DNA of 64,000 nt from Pseudomonas viridiflava (GTDB lineage: Bacteria > Pseudomonadota > Gammaproteobacteria > Pseudomonadales > Pseudomonadaceae). Of the stretch, positions 43,112 to 51,819 are shown in pieces. The notes beneath the pieces are model-generated. The model saw nothing but the letters and a program-made list of their open reading frames with translations, was not told the origin of the DNA and did not search any database. The stretch spans positions 124,001-188,000 of the forward strand of contig NZ_UUON01000051.1 in NCBI RefSeq assembly GCF_900590885.1. Reading direction: 5' to 3'. The translations under genes and the position numbers were made by a program. How positions within the stretch are numbered: position 1 is the stretch's first letter; every line of letters starts with the position of its first letter.

Positions 43112-45046
43112 CTAAGCCCGGAACTGCCCCAGGCTCGCCTTCAACTGCGCCGCCAACCCATCCAGCACCTTGCCACTGGCGGTCGTCTCCACCACCGCCT
43201 GCGCGGCACGCTCGGCCTGGGCATGAATCACCTCGACCCGCCCACGCACCGCATGCGCACCCTGCGCCTGATGCTCCGCCGCACGCGTCGCCAAACCGAT
43301 CGCCGCATGCACCTGCTCCACCGACGCCTGCACCGTCTGCTGCAAGCGCACGCTGTCACGCAGCACCAGCAAGCCCTCATTGGCCTGGCGCCCGGCCTTG
43401 CCGATGGTCTCCACCGCCTCGCGCGCGCCCTGCTGCAGCGCCACGATATGCGCCTGGATGTCGCCGGTCGAACTCTGGGTCTTGCTGGCCAACGCCCGCA
43501 CTTCGTCTGCCACCACCGCAAAGCCCCGGCCGGTCTCACCGGCACGCGCGGCCTCGATGGCTGCGTTGAGTGCCAGCAGATTGGTCTGTTCGGCGATGCC
43601 GTGAATCACGGTCAACACCACCTCGATCTGCTGACTTTGCGCCGCCAGCCGCTCGATCACCTGGGAGCCCGCCTGTACCTGCCCGGCCAGCGCCTCGATC
43701 AAGCCGCCGACTTCAGCCGAGGTGCGTGAGTTCTCATCCGTGGCCTGGCGAATATCCACCACCTGCTGCAAGGCAGCCTGCATGGCGTGGCTTTCGGCTT
43801 GGGCCTCGTCGGCCATCTGCGACAGCGCGCGCAAGCTCTCGGCCACCTCATCGCGCTGCAGGCCGGCGGCCTTGTCCGCCCCGGCATTGCGCAAGGTCAT
43901 CGCGCCGATTTCCACACCAGTGCGCTGAGCCACGTCGCCGGCCTCGCGCACAATGGGTTGCAACTTATCCACAAAGCGATTGACTGCCGAGGCCATGTCG
44001 CCGATCTCGTCCTTGCTGCTGATTTGCACACGCTTGGTGAGGTCGCCCTCGCCCGCCGCCAGGTCGTCCATGGCCGCAATCAACAATTTAAGGCGATTGA
44101 CCACGCGGCGCCCCAGCACCACGGCGATCAATACCAATACGCCAAAGCCGACCAACGCTAGCCCCATACCGATGCGCCAGCGCAAGGTGCCGGCGGCGTC
44201 CTGGACGGCGCTGGTGGTATTGGCGGTCATTTGCGTTGCGGTGGCTTGCGCCGACTGCAAACGCGCGCCCATGGCGGCAGCGCTATCGGCGGCGGCGCCT
44301 TTGAGGCTGTCGCCGACCAGTTGATCTCCGCTGGCGATCAGCGCGGCAAAACGCTTGTCCAGCGCCGCCAGGTCCGTCTCTACCGCGGCGGTCGAAACCC
44401 CCATGCGGACTTTGCCGATCTCTACGCCGTTGGGGCTGATGGAGGCTTCGACGTAAAACACTGAGGGATCATTTTTTGCCGCATCGAGGACTTTATCCAG
44501 GGCACGGTCACCCTTGCCCTTTTCCAGCAACGCCTGGTTGATCGGATTTTCACGGTTGAGGTAACGGGTCAGATGCTCACCCGCCGCGTCGTCATACACC
44601 ACGAACAACACGTTGGGATTGCGCTGGGCGCGCCGGGCAAACTCGGAAAGGGTCGGCACGTCACTGTCCCACATGGCGCGGGGCGCGACCGAGGCCAGCA
44701 GTTGTGCCATGTCATTGGCAGAGTCGTGCAGGTCTTTTTCCAGAGTGGCACGCAGTTGCTTCTGCTCTTCCTGCAGGCGCGTGGAGAGCCCTGCGGTCAG
44801 GCGCTGACGCGTGCTGGTAGACAAGCTGTCCAGGCTGGACGTGACTTCCTTGCCGGCCTGCGCCAATTCGCCAGACAATTTCTGGCTGTCGATGCCCAGG
44901 CGATTGCCCAGATCAGCTTCCAGCGCTGTGACCGTGCTTCGGGTTAGAGCGACCGCCACCAGCACTTGCACCAAAAGGGCGATACCTAGGGTAACGAACA
45001 CCGGCCGCAACAGACGGCTTTGTAACAATGAGAGAACGGCAGACAT
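43112..45046 (-). CDS. Methyl-accepting chemotaxis protein
   Basis: A 644-residue transmembrane receptor. The first helix spans ~12-35 (LRPVFVTLGIALLVQVLVAVAL). A periplasmic sensor of about 265 residues follows, including NPNVLFVVYDDAAGEHLTRYL, then a second helix, a HAMP domain (RRVVNRLKLLIAAMDDLAAGEGDLTKR in parts) and the cytoplasmic signalling domain with the hairpin tip IAEQTNLLALNAAIEAARAGE. The ATG at 45046 follows GGAGGG. The ligand is unknown. No CheR-tethering pentapeptide is seen at the end (SLGQFRA). Confidence 0.93.
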   Translation of the reverse strand: MSAVLSLLQSRLLRPVFVTLGIALLVQVLVAVALTRSTVTALEADLGNRLGIDSQKLSGELAQAGKEVTSSLDSLSTSTRQRLTAGLSTRLQEEQKQLRATLEKDLHDSANDMAQLLASVAPRAMWDSDVPTLSEFARRAQRNPNVLFVVYDDAAGEHLTRYLNRENPINQALLEKGKGDRALDKVLDAAKNDPSVFYVEASISPNGVEIGKVRMGVSTAAVETDLAALDKRFAALIASGDQLVGDSLKGAAADSAAAMGARLQSAQATATQMTANTTSAVQDAAGTLRWRIGMGLALVGFGVLVLIAVVLGRRVVNRLKLLIAAMDDLAAGEGDLTKRVQISSKDEIGDMASAVNRFVDKLQPIVREAGDVAQRTGVEIGAMTLRNAGADKAAGLQRDEVAESLRALSQMADEAQAESHAMQAALQQVVDIRQATDENSRTSAEVGGLIEALAGQVQAGSQVIERLAAQSQQIEVVLTVIHGIAEQTNLLALNAAIEAARAGETGRGFAVVADEVRALASKTQSSTGDIQAHIVALQQGAREAVETIGKAGRQANEGLLVLRDSVRLQQTVQASVEQVHAAIGLATRAAEHQAQGAHAVRGRVEVIHAQAERAAQAVVETTASGKVLDGLAAQLKASLGQFRA

Positions 45047-45138
45047 CGGTAATCCCTCCACCACGGGTGCCATTAATTTGATAGCACCGCGAAAGAAAGA
45101 ACCAAAGCAAGGGTCGTGCCGCCCAGGCAGCAGATATG

Positions 45139-45161
45139 AAAAAGGACTCCCGAAGGAGCCC
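45139..45161 (-). terminator. Terminator after purA
   Basis: On the minus strand GGGCTCC-TTCG-GGAGTCC is followed by TTTTTC. It lies 25 bases beyond the purA stop. T residues on the other side (CTTTGCTTTTT) allow some bidirectional use. Confidence 0.88.
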
Positions 45162-45185
45162 TTTGCTTTTTACATCAACAGCTTA

Positions 45186-46475
45186 TTACGCGAACGGATG
45201 ACGCAGAACGATGGTTTCGTTGCGGTCCGGGCCCGTCGAAATAATGTCGATCGGCGCGCCGATCAGCTCTTCAACGCGCTTGATGTAGGCACGGGCGTTA
45301 GCTGGCAGCTCTTCCAGGGTCTTGGCGCCCACGGTCGATTCGGTCCAGCCCGGCACTTCTTCGTACACAGGCTGCAGGCCTACGTAGCTGTCAGCGTCGG
45401 TCGGCGCAACGTCGTTGCCTGCTGCATCCTTGTAGCCGACGCAGATATTGATGGTTTCCAGGCCGTCGAGTACGTCCAGCTTGGTCAGGCAGATGCCCGA
45501 GATGCTGTTCACATCGATAGCGCGACGCAGGATAACCGCGTCGAACCAGCCACAACGACGCGCACGGCCAGTGGTGGCGCCGAATTCGTGACCTTGCTTG
45601 GCCAGGTGCGCACCGACGTCGTCGAACAGCTCAGTCGGGAATGGACCCGAACCCACGCGGGTGGTGTAAGCCTTGGTGATGCCCAGGATGTAGTCCAGGA
45701 ACATCGGGCCAACGCCCGAACCGGTGGCCACGCCGCCAGCGGTGGTGTTGGAGCTGGTCACGTACGGGTAGGTGCCGTGGTCGATGTCCAGCAGCGAACC
45801 CTGGGCGCCTTCGAACATGATGTCTTTGCCGGCGCGACGCAGGTCGTGCAGTTCGGCAGTCACGTCCAGCATCAGCGGCTTGAGCAGCTCGGCGTATTCC
45901 TTGCACTCGGCCAGGGTCTTGTCGAACTCGATGGCCGGCTCTTTGTAGTAACCGACCAGCATGAAGTTGTGGTAATCCACCAGTTCACGCAGCTTGTCTT
46001 CAAAGCGCGGCATGTTGAGCAGGTCGCCCACACGCAGGCCACGACGTGCAACCTTGTCTTCGTAGGCCGGGCCGATACCGCGACCGGTGGTACCGATCTT
46101 CAGCTCGCCACGCGCCTTTTCACGGGCCTGGTCCAGCGCAACGTGGAAGGACAGGATCAGCGGGCAGGACGGGCTGATACGCAGGCGCTCGCGCACCGGT
46201 ACGCCTTTCTCTTCCAGCTTGGTGATCTCACGCAGCAGGGCGTCAGGTGCAACTACCACGCCGTTACCGATCAGGCACTGCACGCCTTCGCGCAGGACGC
46301 CCGACGGGATCAGGTGCAAGACGGTTTTTTCGCCATCGATGACCAGGGTGTGGCCAGCGTTGTGGCCACCTTGGTAGCGCACTACGGCGGCAGCATGTTC
46401 GGTCAGCAGATCAACGATCTTGCCTTTGCCCTCATCACCCCATTGGGTGCCCAGGACTACGACATTCTTACCCAT
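45186..46475 (-). CDS. purA: Adenylosuccinate synthetase
   Basis: GTP-dependent conversion of IMP and aspartate to adenylosuccinate, the first committed step to AMP. 429 residues beginning MGKNVVVLGTQWGDEGKGKI, with the GDEGKGK loop. GGHNAGHT, the SSNTTAGG region and the C-terminal TGPDRNE are family landmarks. The ATG at 46475 follows GAGGACAAG. It is about 50 bases downstream of hisZ, in the same direction. Confidence 0.98.
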   Translation of the reverse strand: MGKNVVVLGTQWGDEGKGKIVDLLTEHAAAVVRYQGGHNAGHTLVIDGEKTVLHLIPSGVLREGVQCLIGNGVVVAPDALLREITKLEEKGVPVRERLRISPSCPLILSFHVALDQAREKARGELKIGTTGRGIGPAYEDKVARRGLRVGDLLNMPRFEDKLRELVDYHNFMLVGYYKEPAIEFDKTLAECKEYAELLKPLMLDVTAELHDLRRAGKDIMFEGAQGSLLDIDHGTYPYVTSSNTTAGGVATGSGVGPMFLDYILGITKAYTTRVGSGPFPTELFDDVGAHLAKQGHEFGATTGRARRCGWFDAVILRRAIDVNSISGICLTKLDVLDGLETINICVGYKDAAGNDVAPTDADSYVGLQPVYEEVPGWTESTVGAKTLEELPANARAYIKRVEELIGAPIDIISTGPDRNETIVLRHPFA

Positions 46476-46529
46476 AACACTTGTCCTCATTCGCGCAAAC
46501 TTGGTGCCGGCGATGGCCGGCAGGAAAAC

Positions 46530-47717
46530 TCAAGAAGCCAGTGGCGATACTTGCCAAAGCCCGTTCTGCAGAATCAATTGCCGGTCGCAGTCCGCTTCAC
46601 GGGCGGCGGCCAATGGCTGTCCAGGCAAGGCCTGGACGACACGCTGACCCTCACTGCGCAACTGGCAAACCTGCTGCCAGAGTGCTGCGTCCGTACTGTC
46701 GGGCATCCAAATGCCACCAGACGGCAGCTCGACCTCAGCACGCCCCAGGGTCACCAGGGTTTTCAAATCGGTAGAAAAGCCGGTCGCCGGACGTGCGCGA
46801 CCAAAATCAGCGCCGATATCGTCGTACCGACCGCCTTGGGCGATGGCCTGGCCAACACCCGGTACAAATACCGCGAACACCACACCCGTGTGGTAGTGGT
46901 AGCCGCGCAACTCACCCAGATCAAAGTACAGCGGCAGCTCCGGGAAGCGCGCCGACAACTGCTCGGCAATCGCCAGCACATCGTCCAGCGCAGCCAATAC
47001 CGGTGCCGGTGCATTGGCCAGGCGCTCACGCGCGGCCACCAGCACTTCACGGCCGCCGCACAGGTTGACCAGCGCACGCAGCATGCCGGCGAGGTCCGCA
47101 GGCACACCCTCGGTGAGGGCGATGACCTCATCGATAGCCTTGCGTTGCAGGGCATCGAACAACTGTTGCTCCACTTCACCGGACAAACCGGCCGCACGGG
47201 CCAGGCCACGGTAGATGCCCACGTGGCCCAGATCCATGTGGACATCCGGCACGTCAGCCAGTTGCAGCATCGCCAGCATCAAGCTGATCACTTCAACGTC
47301 GCTGCTCGGGCTGGCGTCGCCGTACAACTCGGCACCCAACTGGATCGGGCTACGCGAAGACGACAAGGCACGCGGCTGAGCATGCAGCACGCTGCCGGCG
47401 TAGCACAGGCGGCTCGGACCTTCGCGGCGCAGGGTGTGCGCATCGATGCGCGCCACTTGCGGCGTGATGTCGGCACGGAAACCCATTTGCCGACCCGATT
47501 GCGGATCGATGACCTTGAAGGTGCGCAGATCCAGGTCCTGGCCCGCGCCGGTCAGCAGGGATTCCAGGTACTCGATATGGGGGGTCACGACAAACTCGTA
47601 ACCCCAGCTCTGGAACAGATCCAACACCTGGCGACGCGCTACTTCAATGCGCGCAGCTTCTGGTGGCAGTACTTCTTCGATGCCATCTGGCAGCAGCCAG
47701 CGGTCTACCGTTGCCAT
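46530..47717 (-). CDS. hisZ: ATP phosphoribosyltransferase regulatory subunit HisZ
   Basis: A 395-residue protein similar to histidyl-tRNA synthetase catalytic domains (PDGIEEVLPPEAARIE; FKVIDPQSGRQMGFRADITPQVARI in parts) that lacks the anticodon-binding domain. It is required with the short HisG for the first step of histidine synthesis. The ATG at 47717 gives MATVDRWLLPDGIEE, the usual HisZ start. The upstream region between it and hflC holds a terminator and no gene. Confidence 0.94.
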   Translation of the reverse strand: MATVDRWLLPDGIEEVLPPEAARIEVARRQVLDLFQSWGYEFVVTPHIEYLESLLTGAGQDLDLRTFKVIDPQSGRQMGFRADITPQVARIDAHTLRREGPSRLCYAGSVLHAQPRALSSSRSPIQLGAELYGDASPSSDVEVISLMLAMLQLADVPDVHMDLGHVGIYRGLARAAGLSGEVEQQLFDALQRKAIDEVIALTEGVPADLAGMLRALVNLCGGREVLVAARERLANAPAPVLAALDDVLAIAEQLSARFPELPLYFDLGELRGYHYHTGVVFAVFVPGVGQAIAQGGRYDDIGADFGRARPATGFSTDLKTLVTLGRAEVELPSGGIWMPDSTDAALWQQVCQLRSEGQRVVQALPGQPLAAAREADCDRQLILQNGLWQVSPLAS

Positions 47718-47897
47718 TACGCCATTCCCCTTTGATCCGGGCGGCCAGCCCTCGGCCGAGCCTTGAGTGAAGCAGAAAATACCCGCCCCCTGCATAAACC
47801 ACGCGCAAGAGCGACGTGACGAACGACCTGTAACCGGCCTCGTCGGGCACATTCCTCGAAAAACCTGTCACGCCTGCCGAATCAAACATGCAGACGC

Positions 47898-47921
47898 AAA
47901 AAAGCCGGGAATTTCCCGGCT
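47898..47921 (-). terminator. Terminator after hflC
   Basis: AGCCGGGA-AAT-TCCCGGCT with TTTTTT following on the minus strand. It ends the hflKC transcript. The stretch of about 290 bases between hisZ and hflC holds only this and, presumably, the hisZ promoter. Confidence 0.88.
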
Positions 47922-48009
47922 GCCGCATCATACACCCGTTTTCTGAAAGGATCACCCCGCCAGGCGTTTTAGCCGCCCGACGGAATGTTCCTACAGAGTC
48001 GCAAGCGGG

Positions 48010-48876
48010 TTACTTGGACTTTTCCAGGTAGCGGAAGAAGTCGCTGCTTGGATCAAGCACCATGACGTCGGTTTTGTTCGCGAAGCTTTCACGGTAGGCA
48101 CGCAGGCTACGGTAGAACGCGTAGAACTCCTGGTCCTGGCCGTAGGCCTTGGCGTAGATCGCCGCGGCTTGAGCATCACCATCACCACGCGCCTCTTCAG
48201 ACTCGCGATAGGCTTCGGCCAGCAGTACACGACGCTGACGGTCGGCATCCGCACGGATACCTTCGGCCAACTCGTTACCCTTGGCGCGGTGCTCACGGGC
48301 TTCACGCTCACGCTCGGTGCTCATACGCTCGAACACGCTGCGGTTCACTTCCTTCGGCAGGTCGATAGCCTTGACCCGAACATCGACCACTTCGATGCCC
48401 AGCTCTTTCTCTGCCATGGTGTTCAGCGAACGCGTGATGTCAGCCATCAACGCATCACGTTCACCGGAAACCACCTCATGCAGGGTGCGCTTACCAAACT
48501 GGTCACGCAGGCCCGATTCCAGACGGCGCGACAAACGCTCGTCGGCAATCTGCTTGAGGCCGGAGGTCGCGGTGTAGAAGCGCTCGGCATCCTTGACGCG
48601 CCACTTGGCGTAGGCGTCAACCATCACAGCTTTCTTTTCCAGGGTCAGGAAGCGTTGCGTCGGTGCATCCAGGGTCATCAGGCGGGCGTCGAACTTGCGC
48701 ACCTGGTTCACGTAGGGGACCTTCACATGCAGGCCTGGCTGGACGTCCGCCTGGACCACGCGACCGAATTGCAGCAGCACCGCACGCTCGGTCTGAGCCA
48801 CGATGTAGAAGCAGTTCCAGGCAGCGATGACCACGACGACGCCCACAATCAGGGCGGTCAGCGATTTATTGCTCAT
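48010..48876 (-). CDS. hflC: HflC, membrane-bound modulator of FtsH
   Basis: A 288-residue SPFH-domain protein with one N-terminal membrane helix (LTALIVGVVVVIAAWNCFYIV), the SPFH region (TERAVLLQFGRVVQADVQPGLHVKVP in parts) and a coiled-coil C-terminus. With HflK it forms a cage around the FtsH protease at the inner membrane. The ATG at 48876 gives MSNKSLTALIVG. GGGAGAG precedes it. It shares one base with the hflK stop. Confidence 0.96.
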   Translation of the reverse strand: MSNKSLTALIVGVVVVIAAWNCFYIVAQTERAVLLQFGRVVQADVQPGLHVKVPYVNQVRKFDARLMTLDAPTQRFLTLEKKAVMVDAYAKWRVKDAERFYTATSGLKQIADERLSRRLESGLRDQFGKRTLHEVVSGERDALMADITRSLNTMAEKELGIEVVDVRVKAIDLPKEVNRSVFERMSTEREREAREHRAKGNELAEGIRADADRQRRVLLAEAYRESEEARGDGDAQAAAIYAKAYGQDQEFYAFYRSLRAYRESFANKTDVMVLDPSSDFFRYLEKSK

Positions 48877-50054
48877 CAACGACTCTCCCTGGTACGTGTT
48901 TGCTGTTGCAGCAAGTCAGCGGCCGCGCGGGCGCTCGCTTCGTTGGCAGCAGCAGTGGAACCGGTGGACGGTGCGCTGGTACTGCTACGACCACCTTCGA
49001 TCATCTTGTCCAGCGGCAGGTACAGCAGGTTGTTCTGCCCACCTTTGCTGCCGGTCACGAGAACCTTGCTGGTGTTGCTGAAGACTTCCTGCATGGTGTC
49101 CAGGTACAGACGCTCGCGGGTGACTTCGGGTGCCTTGCGGTACTCGGCGACCAGTTTGGTAAAGCGATCTGCCTCACCCTTGGCGCGCGAAACCACTTCG
49201 TCACGGTAACCGTTGGCATCCTCAAGGATGCGCTGGGCCTGACCACGGGCTTCCGGCACGACGCCGTTGGCGTAGGTTTCAGCCTGGTTGCGCGAACGCT
49301 GCTCGTCTTCACGGGCGCGGATCACGTCATCGAAGGCTTCCTGCACTTCACGCGGTGCCGCTGCGCTCTGTACGTTTACCTGGGTAACGGTGATACCGGT
49401 GCGATAGGTGTCGAGGAACCGTTGCAGGCGCTCCTTGATTTCGCTGGCCATCAATTCACGACCTTCGGTCAGCACCTGGTCCATGGCGGTGGAACCCACC
49501 ACATGGCGCAGGGCGCTTTCGGTCGCGTGTTGCAGGCTGATTTCCGGCTGATCAACGTTCAGCACGAAGTCCTGCAGGTTGGTGATCTTGTACTGCACGG
49601 TCAGCGGCACTTCGACGATGTTCTCGTCTTCGGTCAGCATCTGGCCCTGCTTGGTGTAGGCACGCTCACGCGTGACGTTCTCCATGTACTTCTTGTCGAT
49701 CGGCGGGAAATAGATGTTCAGGCCCGGGCCGACCGTTTCGTAGTACTTGCCGAAGCGCAGCACCACGGCTTGCTCCTGCTCGTCCACCACGTATACGGCG
49801 CTGTACAGCCACACGGCCGCCAGCACGACAAGACCCAGGCCGAGCAGGCCGTAGCCGCCGCCCTTGCTTGTGCGACCGCCGTCGTCACCACCACCACGTT
49901 TTTTTCCACCACCGAACAACCCATTCAGGCTTTCCTGCAGCTTTCGGAAGGCCTCGTCGAGATCTGGTGGCCCCTTGCGGTCGCCATTATTGCGGCGTTT
50001 ACCACCCCAAGGATCCTGATTATTCGAGTTGCCACCCGGCTCATTCCAAGCCAT
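48876..50054 (-). CDS. hflK: HflK, membrane-bound modulator of FtsH
   Basis: A 392-residue SPFH protein. The Gly/Asn-rich N-terminus (MAWNEPGGNSNNQDPWGG) is followed by a Gly/Lys/Arg-rich linker, one membrane helix near residue 75-95, the SPFH domain (EQEQAVVLRFGKYYETVGPGLN) and a long coiled coil (AREDEQRSRNQAETYANG). The C-terminus is Ser/Thr/Ala rich. GGAGAG precedes the ATG at 50054. It starts about 95 bases downstream of hflX. Confidence 0.96.
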   Translation of the reverse strand: MAWNEPGGNSNNQDPWGGKRRNNGDRKGPPDLDEAFRKLQESLNGLFGGGKKRGGGDDGGRTSKGGGYGLLGLGLVVLAAVWLYSAVYVVDEQEQAVVLRFGKYYETVGPGLNIYFPPIDKKYMENVTRERAYTKQGQMLTEDENIVEVPLTVQYKITNLQDFVLNVDQPEISLQHATESALRHVVGSTAMDQVLTEGRELMASEIKERLQRFLDTYRTGITVTQVNVQSAAAPREVQEAFDDVIRAREDEQRSRNQAETYANGVVPEARGQAQRILEDANGYRDEVVSRAKGEADRFTKLVAEYRKAPEVTRERLYLDTMQEVFSNTSKVLVTGSKGGQNNLLYLPLDKMIEGGRSSTSAPSTGSTAAANEASARAAADLLQQQTRTRESR

Positions 50055-50150
50055 AGCGCTCTCCATCTGATAAAGCAAAGACGCACCCACGGCGCGCCGA
50101 CCAATGCTACAGAATGCCTGCTACTGCGGCACAACCGCTTTCGGAGGCTT

Positions 50151-51452
50151 TTATTGCAAAGTGTGTTGTTCGATGAACTCTGTCGGTACTACGCCCTCAC
50201 GGCTGACCAGCCGGTTAAGCTCCGCGCGCGGCAATCGAACGGCCAGCAAGCTGACACCTTCTTCGTCGTGTTCTTCTTTCTGTACCGCGCCCAGCTCGAA
50301 AAACTGTGCACGCAGTCGAGCAAAACGCTGAGGCAAGCGCAAGGTGCCGACGAACAAATCACTGCCGAGCAATTCGGCGATGGCCTGTTCAAGCAGCTCC
50401 AAACCACTGCCATCGCGCGCCGACAGCCATACCCGCTGGGGTTTGCCGTTCTCGTCGCGCTGAATTTGTGGCTCAACGCCTTCAAGCAAATCGAGTTTGT
50501 TATAGACCTCGAGGATCGGCAAGTCCTGGGCACCAATCTCGCCCAGCACCACCATCACCTGCTCGATCTGCAGCATGCGATCCGGTTCGGCCGCATCGAT
50601 CACGTGCAACAGCAGGTCGGAATTGCTCGACTCTTCGAGCGTAGACCGAAATGCCTCGACCAGCTTGTGGGGCAAGTGACGAATGAAACCCACGGTGTCG
50701 GCCAGGACAATCGGCCCCAGGTCGTCGATATCCAGACGGCGCAAGGTCGGGTCGAGGGTGGCGAACAGTTGGTCGGCCGCGTACACGTCGGATTTGGTCA
50801 CGTTGTTGAACAGCGTAGACTTGCCGGCGTTGGTATAGCCCACCAGGGACACGGTAGGGATATCCGCACGCGAACGCCCACGCCGCGATTGCTCGCGCTG
50901 GCTGCGTACCTTCTCGAGGCGACCCTTGATCTGGCGCAGGCGTACCCGCAGCAGACGGCGGTCGGTTTCGAGCTGGGTTTCACCCGGGCCACGCATACCG
51001 ATACCACCACCCTGACGCTCAAGGTGAGTCCAGCCGCGAACCAGCCGGGTGCTCATGTGGTCAAGCTGGGCCAGTTCGACCTGGAGCTTGCCTTCATGGG
51101 TACGGGCGCGTTGGGCGAAAATATCGAGAATCAGGCCGGTGCGGTCGATCACGCGACACTCGAAAACACGTTCGAGGTTACGTTCCTGACTGGGCGTGAG
51201 GGTGTGGTTGAAGATCACCAGATCGGCTTCTTCGGCGTGGACCAGGTCGCGCAATTCCTCGACCTTGCCGCTGCCAATCAGGAATTTGGCGGTTGGCCGA
51301 TGACGCGGTACGTTAAAAAACGCAACGGTCTCGGCGCCGGCCGAATTTGCCAACTCCTGAAACTCCTGCGGATCTTCGCGCGCCTCAGGGTCCTGTCCAT
51401 CCAAGTGAACGAGGATTACCCGCTCACCACCACCGTGGCGCTCAAAGAACAA
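50151..51452 (-). CDS. hflX: GTPase HflX
   Basis: Ribosome-associated GTPase of 433 residues that splits stalled or stressed 70S ribosomes. The N-terminal domain holds LIGSGKVEELR, then a coiled coil and GGIGMRGPGETQLETDRR. The G domain has GYTNAGKSTLFN, DTVGFIRHLP and NKLD. The likely start is TTG at 51452: an AGGAG lies seven bases before it, and the resulting MFFERHGGGERVILVHLDGQ matches pseudomonad HflX. It begins 12 bases after the hfq stop, the usual hfq-hflX order. Confidence 0.96.
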   Translation of the reverse strand: MFFERHGGGERVILVHLDGQDPEAREDPQEFQELANSAGAETVAFFNVPRHRPTAKFLIGSGKVEELRDLVHAEEADLVIFNHTLTPSQERNLERVFECRVIDRTGLILDIFAQRARTHEGKLQVELAQLDHMSTRLVRGWTHLERQGGGIGMRGPGETQLETDRRLLRVRLRQIKGRLEKVRSQREQSRRGRSRADIPTVSLVGYTNAGKSTLFNNVTKSDVYAADQLFATLDPTLRRLDIDDLGPIVLADTVGFIRHLPHKLVEAFRSTLEESSNSDLLLHVIDAAEPDRMLQIEQVMVVLGEIGAQDLPILEVYNKLDLLEGVEPQIQRDENGKPQRVWLSARDGSGLELLEQAIAELLGSDLFVGTLRLPQRFARLRAQFFELGAVQKEEHDEEGVSLLAVRLPRAELNRLVSREGVVPTEFIEQHTLQ

Positions 51453-51464
51453 AGGAGACTCCTA

Positions 51465-51725
51465 TCAGGCGTTACCTGGCTCAGCGTCACCGACTTCGTC
51501 ACCCGCTGCGCTAGGCAGACGGATTGGACGAACTGGAACGACTGTCGAGATAGCGTGCTTGTAAACCATCTGGCTGACGGTGTTCTTCAGCAGGATCACG
51601 AACTGGTCGAACGACTCGATCGTGCCTTGCAGCTTGATACCGTTAACCAGGTAGATGGAAACCCCCACTTTCTCTTTACGTAAAGTATTCAAGTAAGGGT
51701 CTTGTAGCGAATGCCCTTTTGACAT
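51465..51725 (-). CDS. hfq: RNA chaperone Hfq
   Basis: An 86-residue Sm-like protein forming a hexameric ring that pairs small RNAs with mRNAs and assists Crc in catabolite control in Pseudomonas. Sm1 covers SLQDPYLNTLRKEKVGVSIYLVNGIKLQG in parts and Sm2 is YKHAISTVVP. The short C-terminal tail ends VGDAEPGNA. The ATG at 51725 follows AAAGGAGTGCGGCAC. It is downstream of miaA by about 95 bases. Confidence 0.98.
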   Translation of the reverse strand: MSKGHSLQDPYLNTLRKEKVGVSIYLVNGIKLQGTIESFDQFVILLKNTVSQMVYKHAISTVVPVRPIRLPSAAGDEVGDAEPGNA

Positions 51726-51819
51726 GTGCCGCACTCCTTTAAGGATCAATAATAAAAAATCGGAAAATAGATAGCTTATGGCCGTCACACCCCCAAGGAT
51801 AGACGGCAATTGCAAGGAC

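Noticed and set aside
43965..43973. Perfect DnaA box TTATCCACA
   Set aside because: Lies inside the chemoreceptor coding sequence as an isolated copy, so it is explained by codons and not part of a cluster.
44811..47735. Antisense open frame of more than 900 codons opposite purA and hisZ
   Set aside because: It spans two clear minus-strand genes and the gaps between them, has no family motifs and no start signal.
48900..51683. Antisense open frame of more than 900 codons opposite hflK, hflX and part of hfq
   Set aside because: Shadow of three certain genes. It crosses their intergenic regions without any coding signal of its own.
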